From: Apteryx mantelli
Lineage: Eukaryota; Chordata; Aves; Apterygiformes; Apterygidae
DNA length: 64,000 nucleotides
Direction of reading: 5' to 3'
Assembly: GCF_036417845.1 (NCBI RefSeq)
Contig: NC_089979.1
Coordinates: 26,849,958-26,913,957 of the forward strand
The notes beneath the pieces are model-generated. The model did not search any database. It was not told where the DNA came from and saw only the letters and a list, made by a program, of their open reading frames with translations. This document shows positions 24,483 to 36,803 of this stretch, piece after piece (positions within the stretch are counted from its first letter, which is position 1; the number at the start of each line of letters is the position of its first letter). Made by a program: the position numbers and the translations under genes.

Positions 24483-27400
24483 ACAAAAGCCTCTAGTGCA
24501 GATGTAGCAGAATCTAGAGAAGTTAAACCCAGATCCCACTAGTATAGCTGGTCTCTAGTGAAGTCTTCCCTGCTGCCTTTCAAGCACTGTCTTTGAGTCT
24601 ACTAACAATCAAATGACACATGTCACAAACTAGCCTTAGCCAGTCTTAGTCTGAATAAGGAAAGAAGTAGTATCGTGACAGATAATGTCAGCTGTGAATA
24701 ACATTATTCCTGAATATCTAAGGAAGGTGAGACTAAGAATTTCTGAACTTTGATTTGCTTGCAAAGCTTCCTAAAAAGAGATAATCCTATGTAATACTAT
24801 GGGTTGCATTCCTCACTGGCACTGACATGCAGAGCTCCATTAGCATTAGGTGGGTTGCAAATACTCAGACAACAGCTGTACTTGGCTTAATGTCTGGTTC
24901 TGCTCTCTGTTTAATGCAGTCTTACATACTATATAGAAATACTGGGAGAAATCCACCCCACCTCTGCTGGTAAGAATATTGTTGCCTGTGTTTGACACTT
25001 TCCAGAAGGCACACAAGTGATTTCAAAAGAGGTGCAGTTGTTCACTTGCAGTTTGCATGTCGTAAGAGGATGCAGTACTAGGCCTCAAGCTCCTCACTGA
25101 CAGAACATGTCACAATTCTCGACAGCTGATTGCTAGATTTTCCTGCCAACTTCTCTTCATGGTCTGTTAGCTGCTGTTTTGGAGATCAGACTTGCTCCTT
25201 GGCATCTATTCAAGCTGTAGAGTCCAATTTATTTCTAGCAGAACATCCGCTGGTGTTGCCTCTCTAGTAGGTTGGCCCAGCCTGTGTAATCTCACTAACT
25301 CAGAAGTAGCTCTGATTTCTTTTCTGTTGCCAACAAAGGCAGCAATTAAGGTGATGACTGCATTTTTAAGGGCTTTCTTTTCAGGAGGAATGTAGCACCC
25401 TGTGGTTGGTCACCATCAATCTCTCCTCTCAGGGGACACCTTTAGGAGTGCAAAGGGTATTTTTGAAACAGAATAGGAACAACCTGGCTGAGATCAGAGC
25501 TCTCAGGGTAAGCCAGGGCTCCATTTCAGCCTCAGATCTCACCAGGCTTTAAATTCTTTCCATTGACTTTATCTTAACCTTTCTGTTTCATACACAATGT
25601 TATCAGAGCTACTTAGGCTTTATTGGCATGTTTCCTATATTAATAGTTACATTTTGTTGACAGGACTAGACTGGCTGAGGTAAATTGGCTTGGTAGGCTT
25701 ATTCAGTTCAGTTAGCTACATGCACACAGTTGCTCTGGCCATATATTTTTCTGGAGCATTTTCAAAAAGAAAGGAGGCTTACACAACCATCCAGTCTGTC
25801 CCACTAGTGACTTTGAGCTGATTGACTGATTTCAGTCAAAATCTGAGAGAATCGTTAACCAGAGGAGGCAGCTGTCTATGAACAAAGCATCCACCCAGGG
25901 CCCCAGAAGCTGCACTGCGACTCTCTTAGGCACTTGAGAATCTATGCAGAAGACATATTGCATCCCACCTACACAAATTTTGGTGGGAGTTTGTGTCTTG
26001 CTAGGCACCAGAGAATCCAATTATAAATCCAGGGGAAAACAGGCTTTCTTAGCTCTGCTGCTCAACTGTTTTTTAAGTTTTTGGAGTAAGACTTTTTTTT
26101 ATATCTGAGAGCACTGGCACTAAATCTAAACTCTCAGGTACAAATGAACTTCTAGTTTCCTTTTTGCTGGGGTTATCTGCATTAGCCCAGAACTTCAGCA
26201 CAAGAGAAACAAATGAGTATTGGAGCAGATGTCTGTCATCAGCGAGTGATAGCAGCTGTTAATTAAGCAGTGGTGCTATAAATGTGCTGTGTTCTGTAGT
26301 GATAAAACAGCACCAGGCAGGCCCCAATAGGAAAGCCTTATAGTTTTGAAAGGCAGAACAAACCAGGATGGTACCCAAGAGTGTCAGAATGAGAACATTT
26401 ACCAGCAGTGGTTGCTTGATGCTTGCACTGGATCTGTGAGAAGCACCACATGTTCCTGAGGAGTTTGTTTAGGTCTGCTAGGGGGGTAGCCTTATGGAGA
26501 TTTAAGTGAAGCAAATAAAGAGCAGAAATATTGCAATAGCCTCATAGCAAAAGGGCCCCCTTTCCTCCAGTGCTTTCTGGAAGCTGCGTGAGCAGGACCA
26601 CCTGTCACAGAGTGAGCTGGTGTGCACCATGCACGATGGCCCTCAATCAAGAGAGTCCAAACTGCAGGCAGCTCCATCACAGCACGAGGGACAAGGAGCT
26701 ACTTCATTATGGTTGACTTTACTCCAAATACTGCTCTGGTTAAAAGCTGAGAAGAAAAGTAGGTGGTTCTGCTCCTAGATATTGAAATAATGCAGTGACT
26801 TTAAAGACTTCCCTTTGTCCCCAAACATTAAATCTGTGTGGTTAATTGCCCCATCGCCAGAGCTGGTGTGAAGCATGGTGTTTTGCTGGTAGCTGACCCT
26901 GATGAGGAAGAGCCATCCCAGGCACTTTCTGCCCTGTCCCTGTGGCCTGGGAGCTGCTGCCCTGCTGACTGGCCAGCAAAACTCCTCAGGGAATTGCTAC
27001 TAAGCCTAGTTAGTCACAACAATGGTGGTAAGGAAAGACATATTCCACAGGCAGCCTAATTAAGATCTACTATAAAGACAGTTTAAGCTGACCTCACTCA
27101 CTTTTATCTGGGAAATACAACACATGACCCCAGCCAAGAAGTAATTTATGAAAGAATGAGGGGCAGACTGAATGAAACTGGGTTTCCTCAGACTTTGTGC
27201 TTTGTAGTTGGGTTCAACAGTGTGAGTGCTAATCAGCAATTTCCCTTTGGGGCACACATAGTGTTGTATAGACAACAGACACACAGAGGGTCTTTGGCAT
27301 GGGTTCTCTGCTGTCTAGTAAGAGTTGAGCTCATGTCCCCTCCAAGGGGGGTGGGGGGGAGTTTTAGAAGATTATTCTTCTATTTTCTGTAGTTTTCCAA

Positions 27401-30400
27401 GGAACTAGTAGTAAAGCTATGTTGCTGAGATAACAAACTGGGCAAAGTTGTATCTTGCAATGGTAGTTTAGTCCTTTGTCATGTAGGATGAGGCTGTGTG
27501 TTTGCATGAGCTGTCTTTCCTTCAGCAGATGATTTCAGCAGAAGCAGGACACACTGGGTGTCTAGCAAAAGGACATCCAGAAGCTTAAGGTATATATAGT
27601 ATCCTTCTGCTTGGGCACAGTTCTGCTAGGAAGCAAATACCCAAAGTGTATGGCTATAGGTGATGCCATTCTATAATGCTATCGCTACGTCTTCTCTAAA
27701 GAGGGAAGCTCAGAGATGTTGTCTGTATGGGTAAGTTGTGTGGTGGGATTTCCCCAGAAGTTTCATTGGGACCTGGGGTTTCTCTGGAGCTTGTATGAAG
27801 TCCTGAGACAAAAAAAGGCTGATTTTAAATATTTCTGAATAAATCAATGTATTGTTTTCCTTCAGGATATTTATTAATAGACTGAAGAGCTGAACACCCT
27901 CCATTTTTTAACTAATTCCCACCAGATTTAGAGTAGGCCAGCAGACACACAGGATGGGAGGGTTTGGTAGGGAGCTGGTCTGATAAAGTGGCAATCTGTA
28001 TGAAGCAGTGTTATCTGTGGGCATCTTCTTGTGAGACCCTGCTTTATGAGGAGACAAAGTAATTTCTGGTCATTGCTGTTATCTGACTTACCTCTTTGAA
28101 ATACGTAGTGCTAAAAAGGAGCTCACACATTCTGTTTATGTTCTGCACTTCTCTTGATTGCTTTTAATGTATATAAATAACCCATGGTAGCTTATCCTGT
28201 TCTCCTCAGGAAGTTTATACATGAAATTTAAATATGCTTCTGTTTTTCAGTTGTTTTTTCATTTGCCTTCCTTTTCTAAAATCAAAATATCAATGCTTAA
28301 AGAGAAATGCAGCCTGAACAGGCTCCAGTGCAGCCTACCATGATACCCACTTCCTTCTGCCACCTCGTGGGCTGCAGCTAGAGTACATGTAACATGGATG
28401 CTTTTGTAGTAGGACTTATGCTATTTTCCCATCACATTTAATGGAAGATCCTATGATAACAGGAAATGTTACACATCGCCACTGCTGGGCATGTCCTGAC
28501 ACTTCCTAAAGGAGTTTCTCCTCCTTGTGTCAGAATTGTCGTTAAGCAGAAGCACCTTTCAGGGTGGCGATTACATTTTGAATGATTTAACCTTGTTATT
28601 GCAACAGAATAATCTTCTGTTTAATAATCTGAGAGTCTGCTTTGTTTTTATTGTTGTTTGTTTGTTTTTTTAGAAGTTTAGTTGAATTTATTACATGCAA
28701 GGCTCACAAAAAAAAAAAAATCACTGCCTTACTCTGGGCTACCAAGCAAAAGCTGTGAGAGGCTCCATACCCAGACGCTTGCAGCTACTGGACCCGTCAC
28801 CCCCAGAAAGCTGCCACTGAGCTGCCTCAGGCAAAGCTCAAGAGTTAACCAAGCTTGCTCTCTTTCCTTTTTTTAAAAGCAAATGTTACCTCTCAGCCCA
28901 AAGCAGAAATACAAACTAAATAAAAAAAGCATGGCTGGAGGATGAGATGACAGCTTTCTTTTGCACAGTGCTCTTAAGCTCTGGAAGTTCAGGCCTAAAC
29001 CTCCTCAGCTGGCTCACTAGTAATCAGACCCTCTACTCTTGTGGGCTGTCTTTTAATATCATATAACTGTCTGCTCTCAAAAGAAAGAAAGACAGAATGA
29101 AATATCGTTATGAAAAAGGCGGTAGTCATATGTGGGCAGAAGAAAGGAATGGGAAAGGAGACCCAGGATTAGACAGTTTGCCACAGGTAGTATTCCTTGC
29201 AGAGAGAAAAGAGCACCTGCTCACAGGTAACCAGACCGCACAGCTCTGCCATAACCTCATACTTAAGCATAATTCAGCTGAGCTACATTTGAGCAATATG
29301 GAAGACGGGAAGGTGCATAGGTTATAAGACTAAAAGCAGACTTCAAAGCAGTTTTTACTGCTTTTTGTTTCTCTTTGCATTAAATGTGTAGGATTTGACA
29401 CCAGCTATTGTAGGATATAGATGCTGAGAATGATATGGCTCAGGGAAATAGTGCTAATAGTATAGTACAGCAAAAGATAATTAAGATAAACATTAAAAAA
29501 GAGAGTTTTTTTCCAACAGTGGAGGAGTTTTCAGCAGGAACTATAGAGTGTCATAACCTGAGGCTCTTCTGATTAGCCTGAACACAAAGGTACAGTAGTG
29601 AGTAATCTTGTACTGGGAGGAAAACAGGTCAGTATGGATAGCCCAATAGCTTTCTTCCCTTCTCGTGATGCTGGGGGAGGGCTGGCTGCTGTTTTCTTTA
29701 CTACTTCTTTAGGAAACCAGGAAATTTTGAATTGTTTTGGGCTAAGTGACCACTAGAAGAACAGCTATGGTATATTAAAATAAATGTTAAAAATCAAGCT
29801 TTGCAAAATTGACTCATGCATATTCTTTGGATATGCTTTCACCAAGTTATCTCAAACTGATATGCAGTAGTTGAGTATTTTTTTCCTTCTGAATAGCTGT
29901 AATTGTGGCATTGGCTTTGGATGGACACTCACCTCTTTTAAATCACTCACCTCTCTTAAATCAAATGTAGCTATGGCCTGCAGCTACATTTAGGAAAGTT
30001 TTGTCTTGGCCACAGTAATATCTATTTTTGTTTGATGAGTTGTAACTACTCCATTAACTTCAGAGTACATTGGAAAGACCCATGAACGAGACTTGTTGAT
30101 GGAGTCCTAGTGTTTTGGTTATTACATCACCATTTTATGTTTATATACTCATGGGTCATGCTAAAAACATTGGTTTGACCTTATTAAATTATTCAGAGAA
30201 ACTCTCTGATGAAAAATTTATTAAAATGTTAAAATGCATTAGACATACGGATATTTTTCTCTTTACAAAAATGACTATATAAAGCTCAAAGAACATACAT
30301 AAGCCTGACCTCAAAAATACAACCCAGTGGAGCTGACACTTGAACAGTCACTCTTTACACCTCCCTGTGACCCATTTACTCTGCCTCCTCGTGAAATCAC

Positions 30401-32286
30401 ATGGCCCAGAAGAAGAGCGTTTCCAGAAGAACATTCAACTTCCTGCCCAACAAGTCTTGGGATTCTCAGCCCAAGTGACCCCACCGCTCTACTCAGCAAC
30501 GGAGAAGGTGCCTGCCAACCACGTCTGACCTCAGTGTGGGAGAAGGCCAACACAATGAGCTGCAGCCAAAACTGGAAGCTGCTGCAATCCCTGCAGCAAG
30601 GCCTGATGCTCAAGCAGGTCCCTGCAGAGAGACTTTATTCAGAGAGAGCTCGATCCTGCTGATGCTGTTTCTCTTCAGGATGATAATTAGTGCAATTCAG
30701 CATAACGTTCTCTGCTGACACAGTCAGAAAGTTTGGCCTTTGCTGCTTAGTATCCCACCTGGCAGAAATCTTTTGATCTGATGTATTACTTGCTCTCTTT
30801 GCTCAAATGTACCTTTCACTCAATGGCGTGGGGTCTTGGCACTCCCATCTTACCTGGGCTGGCAGGAGGTGCCAGAGAAGATGGTGCCTTCTCATTACTG
30901 TGCCTCAGTGTGGGGTGCTGGCTCCTGCCAGAGGAGCTGCTGGGCTCGAACCTTCCCCACATCCCAGCTCGTGCTAAGCCAGGTTGGCATATCTGGAAGT
31001 TCCTGCAGAATGGTGCGTATGTGCTCTGGAGAGAGGTAGTCTTCATCTTTGGGAAAGGTCTGGGCTAACTTTTGGTCCTCTTCTGCCTCTCACAATTCAT
31101 CAACTAAGGTATTTAGCAAAGAGGGGAGAGGACTGGGATCAGATGCCAGGGTTTGGTCCTCCTTCTGCCCCACTGCAGAGTGCTCTAGGTATTGATCAGC
31201 CAGTCTTGGGTTGCACAAAAACCCAGAAGTTGCATTTTCTTGAAACTTGAGCTGACTGCAATATTTGAGAACTGCGCTTTCTCTTCTCCATGTGCAGATA
31301 GAGGGAAGAGAGCATGAGGATGAGCATGAGGCTGGCTCCTGGGGGCGTCTAGGAGCAGACACTAGAGATGGGGTGACCATTAACAGTCCCTCAGGAGCAG
31401 CTGAGCCCCCTGCTTCATCAGCAGGTTGGTTCTTCTCTGGTCCTGCCAACCCTCTTCCGGAGTATGGACACCTCGTCTTTTAATCCTGGTCAGGATGTTT
31501 GGACTCCTGACTCTTAAATGAGCAGGTATCTGTTTGCACTGTGCTTGCAGTGCTCCTTTTTGCTTCTCTTGGGGTTTCTGGGCCTGCTTCCTTTGTTTCC
31601 CCTGAGGCCCATAGCTATGTGCCAGGGAAGGCAGCCTCTGCAGAGATGGGCAAGTGACCCAGGGGATGGACAGTGCTCACTAAAGGGACAGCACATCATG
31701 CAGATGGCTTGGGAGCATCTCTGGAGGGGAACTGTAAACCAAATGGGGAAGTGCTGTCCCAGAAAGGAAATCTTTCCCTGATGGAGTTGGAGGATCTCTC
31801 AAGGCCCAGAGACCGTGCATCCCAGCCCTGTGTCCTCACAGGTGTGTTAAGGAGCAAGGGAGGAGAGAGGCTTGAAAGGGAATAAGAAGGAAGGAGGAAG
31901 ATGAGAGTGGGGGATAGAGAACAATTGAGGAAAACATATGATTGACTGGCTCACAATAAATGGAGCTACCTCCTAACCTGAACTGACATGGCACTCCTTT
32001 CATGTAGTGTAAAATAGCTGAGGGCTCCATCTTCTCCTTACACAAAGGTGTTGGTTTCCAAGGACTGGAGCTTTCTAGGGCAATAATTAAGCTTTAAATA
32101 CAGAGATCAAATGTAGAATAAATATCTCATTAACTTTGAGAAAGCACAATCTTTCTGCACAGCTCATTGTAAAAGAGAAAGCGGGCAGGAAGGATGGGAT
32201 AAGAGGAAACAGGCTCTGGTTTCTCTTCAGTGCTGGAGAGTGGTGTCTGGTGCAAGGAATGTATACCTGGAGAATGTACCCCTCTC
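24483..32286. other. Intergenic DNA, no gene recognised
   Basis: No frame exceeds about 120 codons, and none carries a recognisable motif. Low-complexity spots include a T/G-rich run near 28639-28672 and an A13 run near 28709-28721. No transposon family is recognised. Confidence 0.5.
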
Positions 32287-32328
32287 TGTGTTTGGATCCC
32301 TCTGCTCACCCAGAGGGGTCCAAACACA
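32287..32328. repeat. Hairpin: 18-bp arms, 6-base loop
   Basis: Left arm 32287-32304 (TGTGTTTGGATCCCTCTG) pairs with right arm 32311-32328, with one mismatch that becomes a G-U pair in RNA; the loop is CTCACC. On RNA it would be a very stable short stem-loop. No pre-miRNA-length extension is clear, as pairing weakens outside the 18 bp. Confidence 0.9.
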
Positions 32329-33960
32329 CATCTCCCATCTCCTGGGAGAAACCAACAAGTTACAGACTATTTCCAGGAGAAAGAAGCATTTTCTACTCTT
32401 TCTCTGATGAAATGGGGAACACACTACAGTGTGGCCAAGAATGCAAAAATTACAGGGATCAAAAAGAAGAAACACAGGAGAGCTTGGCTCTGTATCCCAC
32501 TGGTAGGACTGCGGAGATTTGGGATTTTCCACTTCCAGGTTTGGTAATTTTTTATAAATTCCAATTATTGCCTAATGTGAAATGTATAAAGAGCCCAGCA
32601 AACAGGGCCCTGAATGTGGCACTGCCCTCAGCCATATGTGCTAAACACCATGGTCACTGAATTCACATCCCAGAGGTTTGCTAGCAATGAGATTCTACCT
32701 GTTCTGGTCTCACTCTTCTTTGATCTGTCTAGAAAAGAGGATTTACAAATTTAGGAGAAGACAGATAACAAACACTGGCTGTGTTTTCTTATTGTCAAAG
32801 CCACTGTTTCTGAAAGTGGTACAAGAAGAATCTTTCTCTCTCTCTTTTATGCCTTTGTGAGCCAGTGGAAAAGAAGGGAAATGCCAGAATGTCTTCACAG
32901 TGGAGAGAACTTTTCCTAAGGGCATGGTAGGGTTAAGCTGGGTGGTTATTTGTGAAATTACTCTATTAATGTTCTTATGCAAATGAAATGTGAATCCTTG
33001 AAAAAAGAGCTACAGTGCCAGCTGAATGAAACAAGACAGGGCAAGAACTAACCAGCATGAGATTGGCCCCAGTCTCCAGTTTGGCATGATAATAACAGCT
33101 GAAAGGATGTAGGTAAACTTCCTAGGACTAGTATAACTAGTCTTTACCGGGGTGAAGCAACTAAATAGCAGCTTGCAAAAGCTATTTGATTGCTTTGTGG
33201 GTACTGTCACGTAACTACTAGAAACAAAGCAAATATAACTAATTCAGCATATTTCTATTCATGTTGGGGACTTGGCTATTAGAGCCTTAGGAACAATTGC
33301 TCATATGCTATTAGATCGCAAGGGTGCTTGAACATACTGTTAGGCTCCTGTTGTTCATACTTTTAAGGCTTTGTGCTTCTTTTATATATATGGGAAGTTT
33401 TGGTACATCAGTAAATGGTGCCAGTATGCAGGTAATGCAGTATTCTTGGAGTTTTTGATTTCTCCAGGAGAGCAGGCAACAGCATCCTGCTCGCAGTCTG
33501 AGATGGGGAAACCTGAACCTGGGGTGTCTTGGCTCCTCATGGAAAGAGCACAGGCTGTAGCGTGAGCATCTAAACCATACACTGTGACTGATCATTTTGC
33601 TTGCTTTGGCAGGCTGGGGTATGGGTCCTGTTTGGGTTTGGCCACTATAACACACTCAGCCTTAAGGGTTGAATCTCATTTCAGTCTCCTTTACTCTCCC
33701 TGGAGGTGGTGAAGCCACAGCCTGGACATCCTGGACTCCTGATTAGCAGCCAGTGGGTGTTGCGTCCAATAACACCATGCTAGCAGCAGCCAGTTACTGC
33801 AGATTTGCCCCTGCCTTTCTGTGTCCTGTGGAAGGGAGAGTGAGGGCAGCCACAGGCTTGCCTGGCAGCAGCTCTACTTTTGCACGTGCTGCTCGGTCAC
33901 CACTTGCCCAGCTGCTGAGCCTGCAGGAACAGCCTGGGATGTGGGTGCCTCACTCTCAAA
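32329..33960. other. Intergenic DNA between inverted-repeat structures
   Basis: A 174-codon open frame spans 32136-32660 (+) across the hairpin, but I recognise nothing in it. The remainder shows only short frames and no repeat family. Confidence 0.45.
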
Positions 33961-34001
33961 CACCTTGTGCACACAGCAGGCTGGGCTCAAATTTCTCTTG
34001 C
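33961..34001 (+). repeat. 41-bp inverted repeat, left arm, bracketing duplicated segment copy 1
   Basis: These 41 bases match the reverse complement of 34256-34296 at 40 of 41 positions (the single difference is T versus C in the ...CAAAYTTCTC... stretch). The arm abuts, with one base of overlap, the 255-bp segment whose inverted copy lies at 36549-36803. The similarity stops abruptly at 33961. Confidence 0.95.
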
Positions 34002-34255
34002 TCTTAGTGCTTATTGTTCACGGTTGAAACTCAGTGGTGAGCCACTGACCTACAGTGTTCAAGAGGTGATGGCAGGTGGGGGCAGACACTCGTAATGGCC
34101 ATGGCTGGCTTTTATGGCAAAATCTGAGAGGAAAATAGCCATCACCTAAGCAAATGTGGCAGTGAAGAGCACTCTTGGCCTCTGGCAATACAGCCTCTGT
34201 GATGGGGGAATCTACCACCATTGCTAGGACATCCAGTATTTGATCCCCAGACAAA
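34001..34255 (+). repeat. 255-bp inverted duplication, copy 1
   Basis: Base-by-base comparison with the reverse complement of 36549-36803 gives 253 of 255 identical; the differences are at the seventh to eighth bases after the left edge (TAGTGC versus TAGCGC) and near 34154 (AAGCAA versus AAGTAA). Both copies have the same length without gaps and end sharply. A 78-codon open frame occurs in both because they are nearly identical; it is not evidence of a gene. I recognise no transposon family. Confidence 0.97.
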
Positions 34256-34296
34256 GCAAGAGAAGTTTGAGCCCAGCCTGCTGTGTGCACAAGGTG
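34256..34296 (-). repeat. 41-bp inverted repeat, right arm
   Basis: Partner of 33961-34001 (40 of 41 match as reverse complement). It begins exactly where copy 1 of the 255-bp duplication ends. No target-site duplication is visible outside the arms. Confidence 0.95.
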
Positions 34297-36548
34297 CACA
34301 TAGAAAGGGAATAAGGAAGTTCACAGTGTGGCCCCAGGGCAGTTGGCTATTGGCTTTAATGGGAACAGGCCCTTTGTAGATAGCAGAGCGCAGGCCTGAG
34401 GCTTGTATCTTTGTACTTCCGTGCCAGGAAAAATGTTGAGGGCTGGATTCCCTCTCATATTGGACTGGAACAGAGAGCGAGGGACAACTGATTGAGCTAA
34501 TGCCAGAGATATGCTAAGAGAGGGGGTAAGTGTTTAAATACCAGTTCTACACACCAGAGGAAAGTAAGACTGCCTTGCTGAAGACAAAACACGCACAACT
34601 CTTCAGTGCTCTCTGCTACCCAGAAAACAGCCTGCAAACACCAATGTGGAGATTTCAAAGCCCACACACCTGTGAAGTAGATGACTCCTAAGAAGCCTAC
34701 CCTGACAGCAATGTTGCTGGGATTGTATGCCTGCCTGGCCGTGGACCAGGAGCTGGCAGTCTCTGGAGACCCAGAGGCAGCTCAGGAGCATTGGCTGTGC
34801 CACCTGCAGTTTGGTGTGAGAAGCCCCAGGATTGCCAGCTGCAGGATTTGTTCCTTGAAGCATCCTTGTGTCTTCTATGCAAAAAAGCCATGAATCCCTC
34901 CATTTTCTTATCAGAACAGTGCTCTTCATTGGCACCTACAGCAGCAGCAATGCTCCCAGGACCCCTCTCTCCTCCTGCTTCTTCCCATGCTCTTCCAGTG
35001 CTTTGAGACTGGGCCAAATTGCAGCCCTTGCCCTAAAAGTAAAGACAACTCCAGTTTTGTGTATGGTGGAAGACAGAAGGAGGAGCAGTGTGGGCACACA
35101 AAGTGGGGCACATCCCTTGTTTGATGAATGAAACTGTAGGCAGGATCAGGGACTCATGGTGCTTGCATAAGGCCAGTTGCACAGTGAGGTATGCTCCCTC
35201 TTTGCCTTCAAGAGCCTGCAAATGTGATGAGGACTCTCCTGTAATGCAGTAAAACTAGACCATCAGGACTCTCAGGAATCTGTGAGTCATGCATGGGGCA
35301 CCACATGCACTGTTCATGGCTCTCAGGAACTGTACTGAAACTTATCATCTGTCTCCTTTACTTAAGATTTTACAGTTGTGGTGAGGCCAAAGGCTGCAGA
35401 TGGACATAAGTTGCCTCCAGCGTGAGCCACTCTCTTCCCAGTGCACAAGGTCTGGGGTTGGAGGCTGACTCCCACTTTGGATCTGTCTCCATCACTGACC
35501 CCAGCACTTTGGGAAACCACAGCTTCTGGCTGAAAACACTTTCCCCTGCTACTCCAGTATTAAATGTTTTACTGCCATATAGTAAACCTGCAGCTCTTTT
35601 TTTCTTCTTTGCAGGAATGTGAGTGCACTTTTCATTGCAGATCAGAGGACCATTTCCTAGATGGATTTAGAGACAACCTTTTAGGCACCACCACGCTGTA
35701 ATGCGCTGACCTATCTCATTCCACTTCATTGCATATAATTGTGGCTCCCCTGAGCTGCAGCTGGTGACAGAGCCTGCAAGGCACCTGCTGCACTGAGATG
35801 GCTGCAATGGCAGTGACTCCTTTGGCTTTTCGTTGAGCCTGGTGGCAGTGTACATGACACATGTAACTTCTCCTTTCAGGAAATCTTTCTGTTCTGCCGT
35901 TCTCACTTTCTTTCTCTCTCCAGCCTCTTCTCCATGATCACACACACTTCAATACCTGCCTTTTCTGACTTTTCATCTGGCTTTCCAGTTTGACTTTTTA
36001 CTTTCTAATCTCTGTACACACTGTCATCTTGTCATCAGCTGCAGAATCTCCCCCAGAGTTAGCACAACACTCCAGCCGCTCCACTGACTTTTATCTCCGC
36101 TTCTTCTCCTTTTCATCTTTTCTCTGCCCTGGACTCTTTCCAGTCTGTTTCCTTAAGTGCAGTCTGTCACATACAAAGCCATAGCATTGTCTCTGACCTT
36201 GTTTTCCGTTTCCATTAGTAATTCAGAAGCAAGCTTGAAATTGGCACTTAAGTATCACCTTTCAATTTATTCTGTTGTAAAGAGATTTCTGCACAAGAGA
36301 AGGGCTCAGGTGCACTGATGGTTTGGACATGCTCAGCGCCCCTTAGGGCCTGACCCCCAGCAGGACTGGAGGCATAAGCTGATCGGTCAGCCTGGCTCCA
36401 TCTCTGGCAACTCAAATGCTTGCAAGCAACTTTTCCAATTTATATTTTAGCCTTAGAAATAAAGGCATTCCCCCAAGTATTTTCCCATTAGCTTCTCAAG
36501 AAAAGAGCGGTAAGAAAGGGCATTAACTTTCAAAGTCACTTGTCTGTT
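34297..36548. other. Spacer between the inverted 255-bp copies
   Basis: About 2.25 kb with only short frames (110 codons or fewer) and no recognised repeat or exon. There is a run of T- and C-rich sequence at 35880-36190. Confidence 0.5.
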
Positions 36549-36803
36549 TTTGTCTGGGGATCAAATACTGGATGTCCTAGCAATGGTGGTAGATTCCCCC
36601 ATCACAGAGGCTGTATTGCCAGAGGCCAAGAGTGCTCTTCACTGCCACATTTACTTAGGTGATGGCTATTTTCCTCTCAGATTTTGCCATAAAAGCCAGC
36701 CATGGCCATTACGAGTGTCTGCCCCCACCTGCCATCACCTCTTGAACACTGTAGGTCAGTGGCTCACCACTGAGTTTCAACCGTGAACAATAAGCGCTAA
36801 GAG
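36549..36803 (-). repeat. 255-bp inverted duplication, copy 2
   Basis: Reverse-complement partner of 34001-34255 at 253 of 255 positions. Unlike copy 1, it is not flanked by the 41-bp inverted repeat, so the 41-bp arms are not part of the duplicated unit. This asymmetry suggests copy 2 is the source and copy 1 the insertion. Confidence 0.97.

Noticed and set aside
32136..32660. 174-codon + strand frame
   Set aside because: No recognisable motif or splice context. It runs across the 18-bp hairpin and is likely a chance frame.
33961..34296. DNA transposon with 41-bp terminal inverted repeats
   Set aside because: No target-site duplication is visible, no transposase is present, and the second copy of the interior lacks the terminal arms.
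36550..36786. 78-codon frame shared by 34 kb and 36 kb, apparently a conserved small protein
   Set aside because: The two frames match only because the DNA is a recent inverted duplication, which is not independent conservation.
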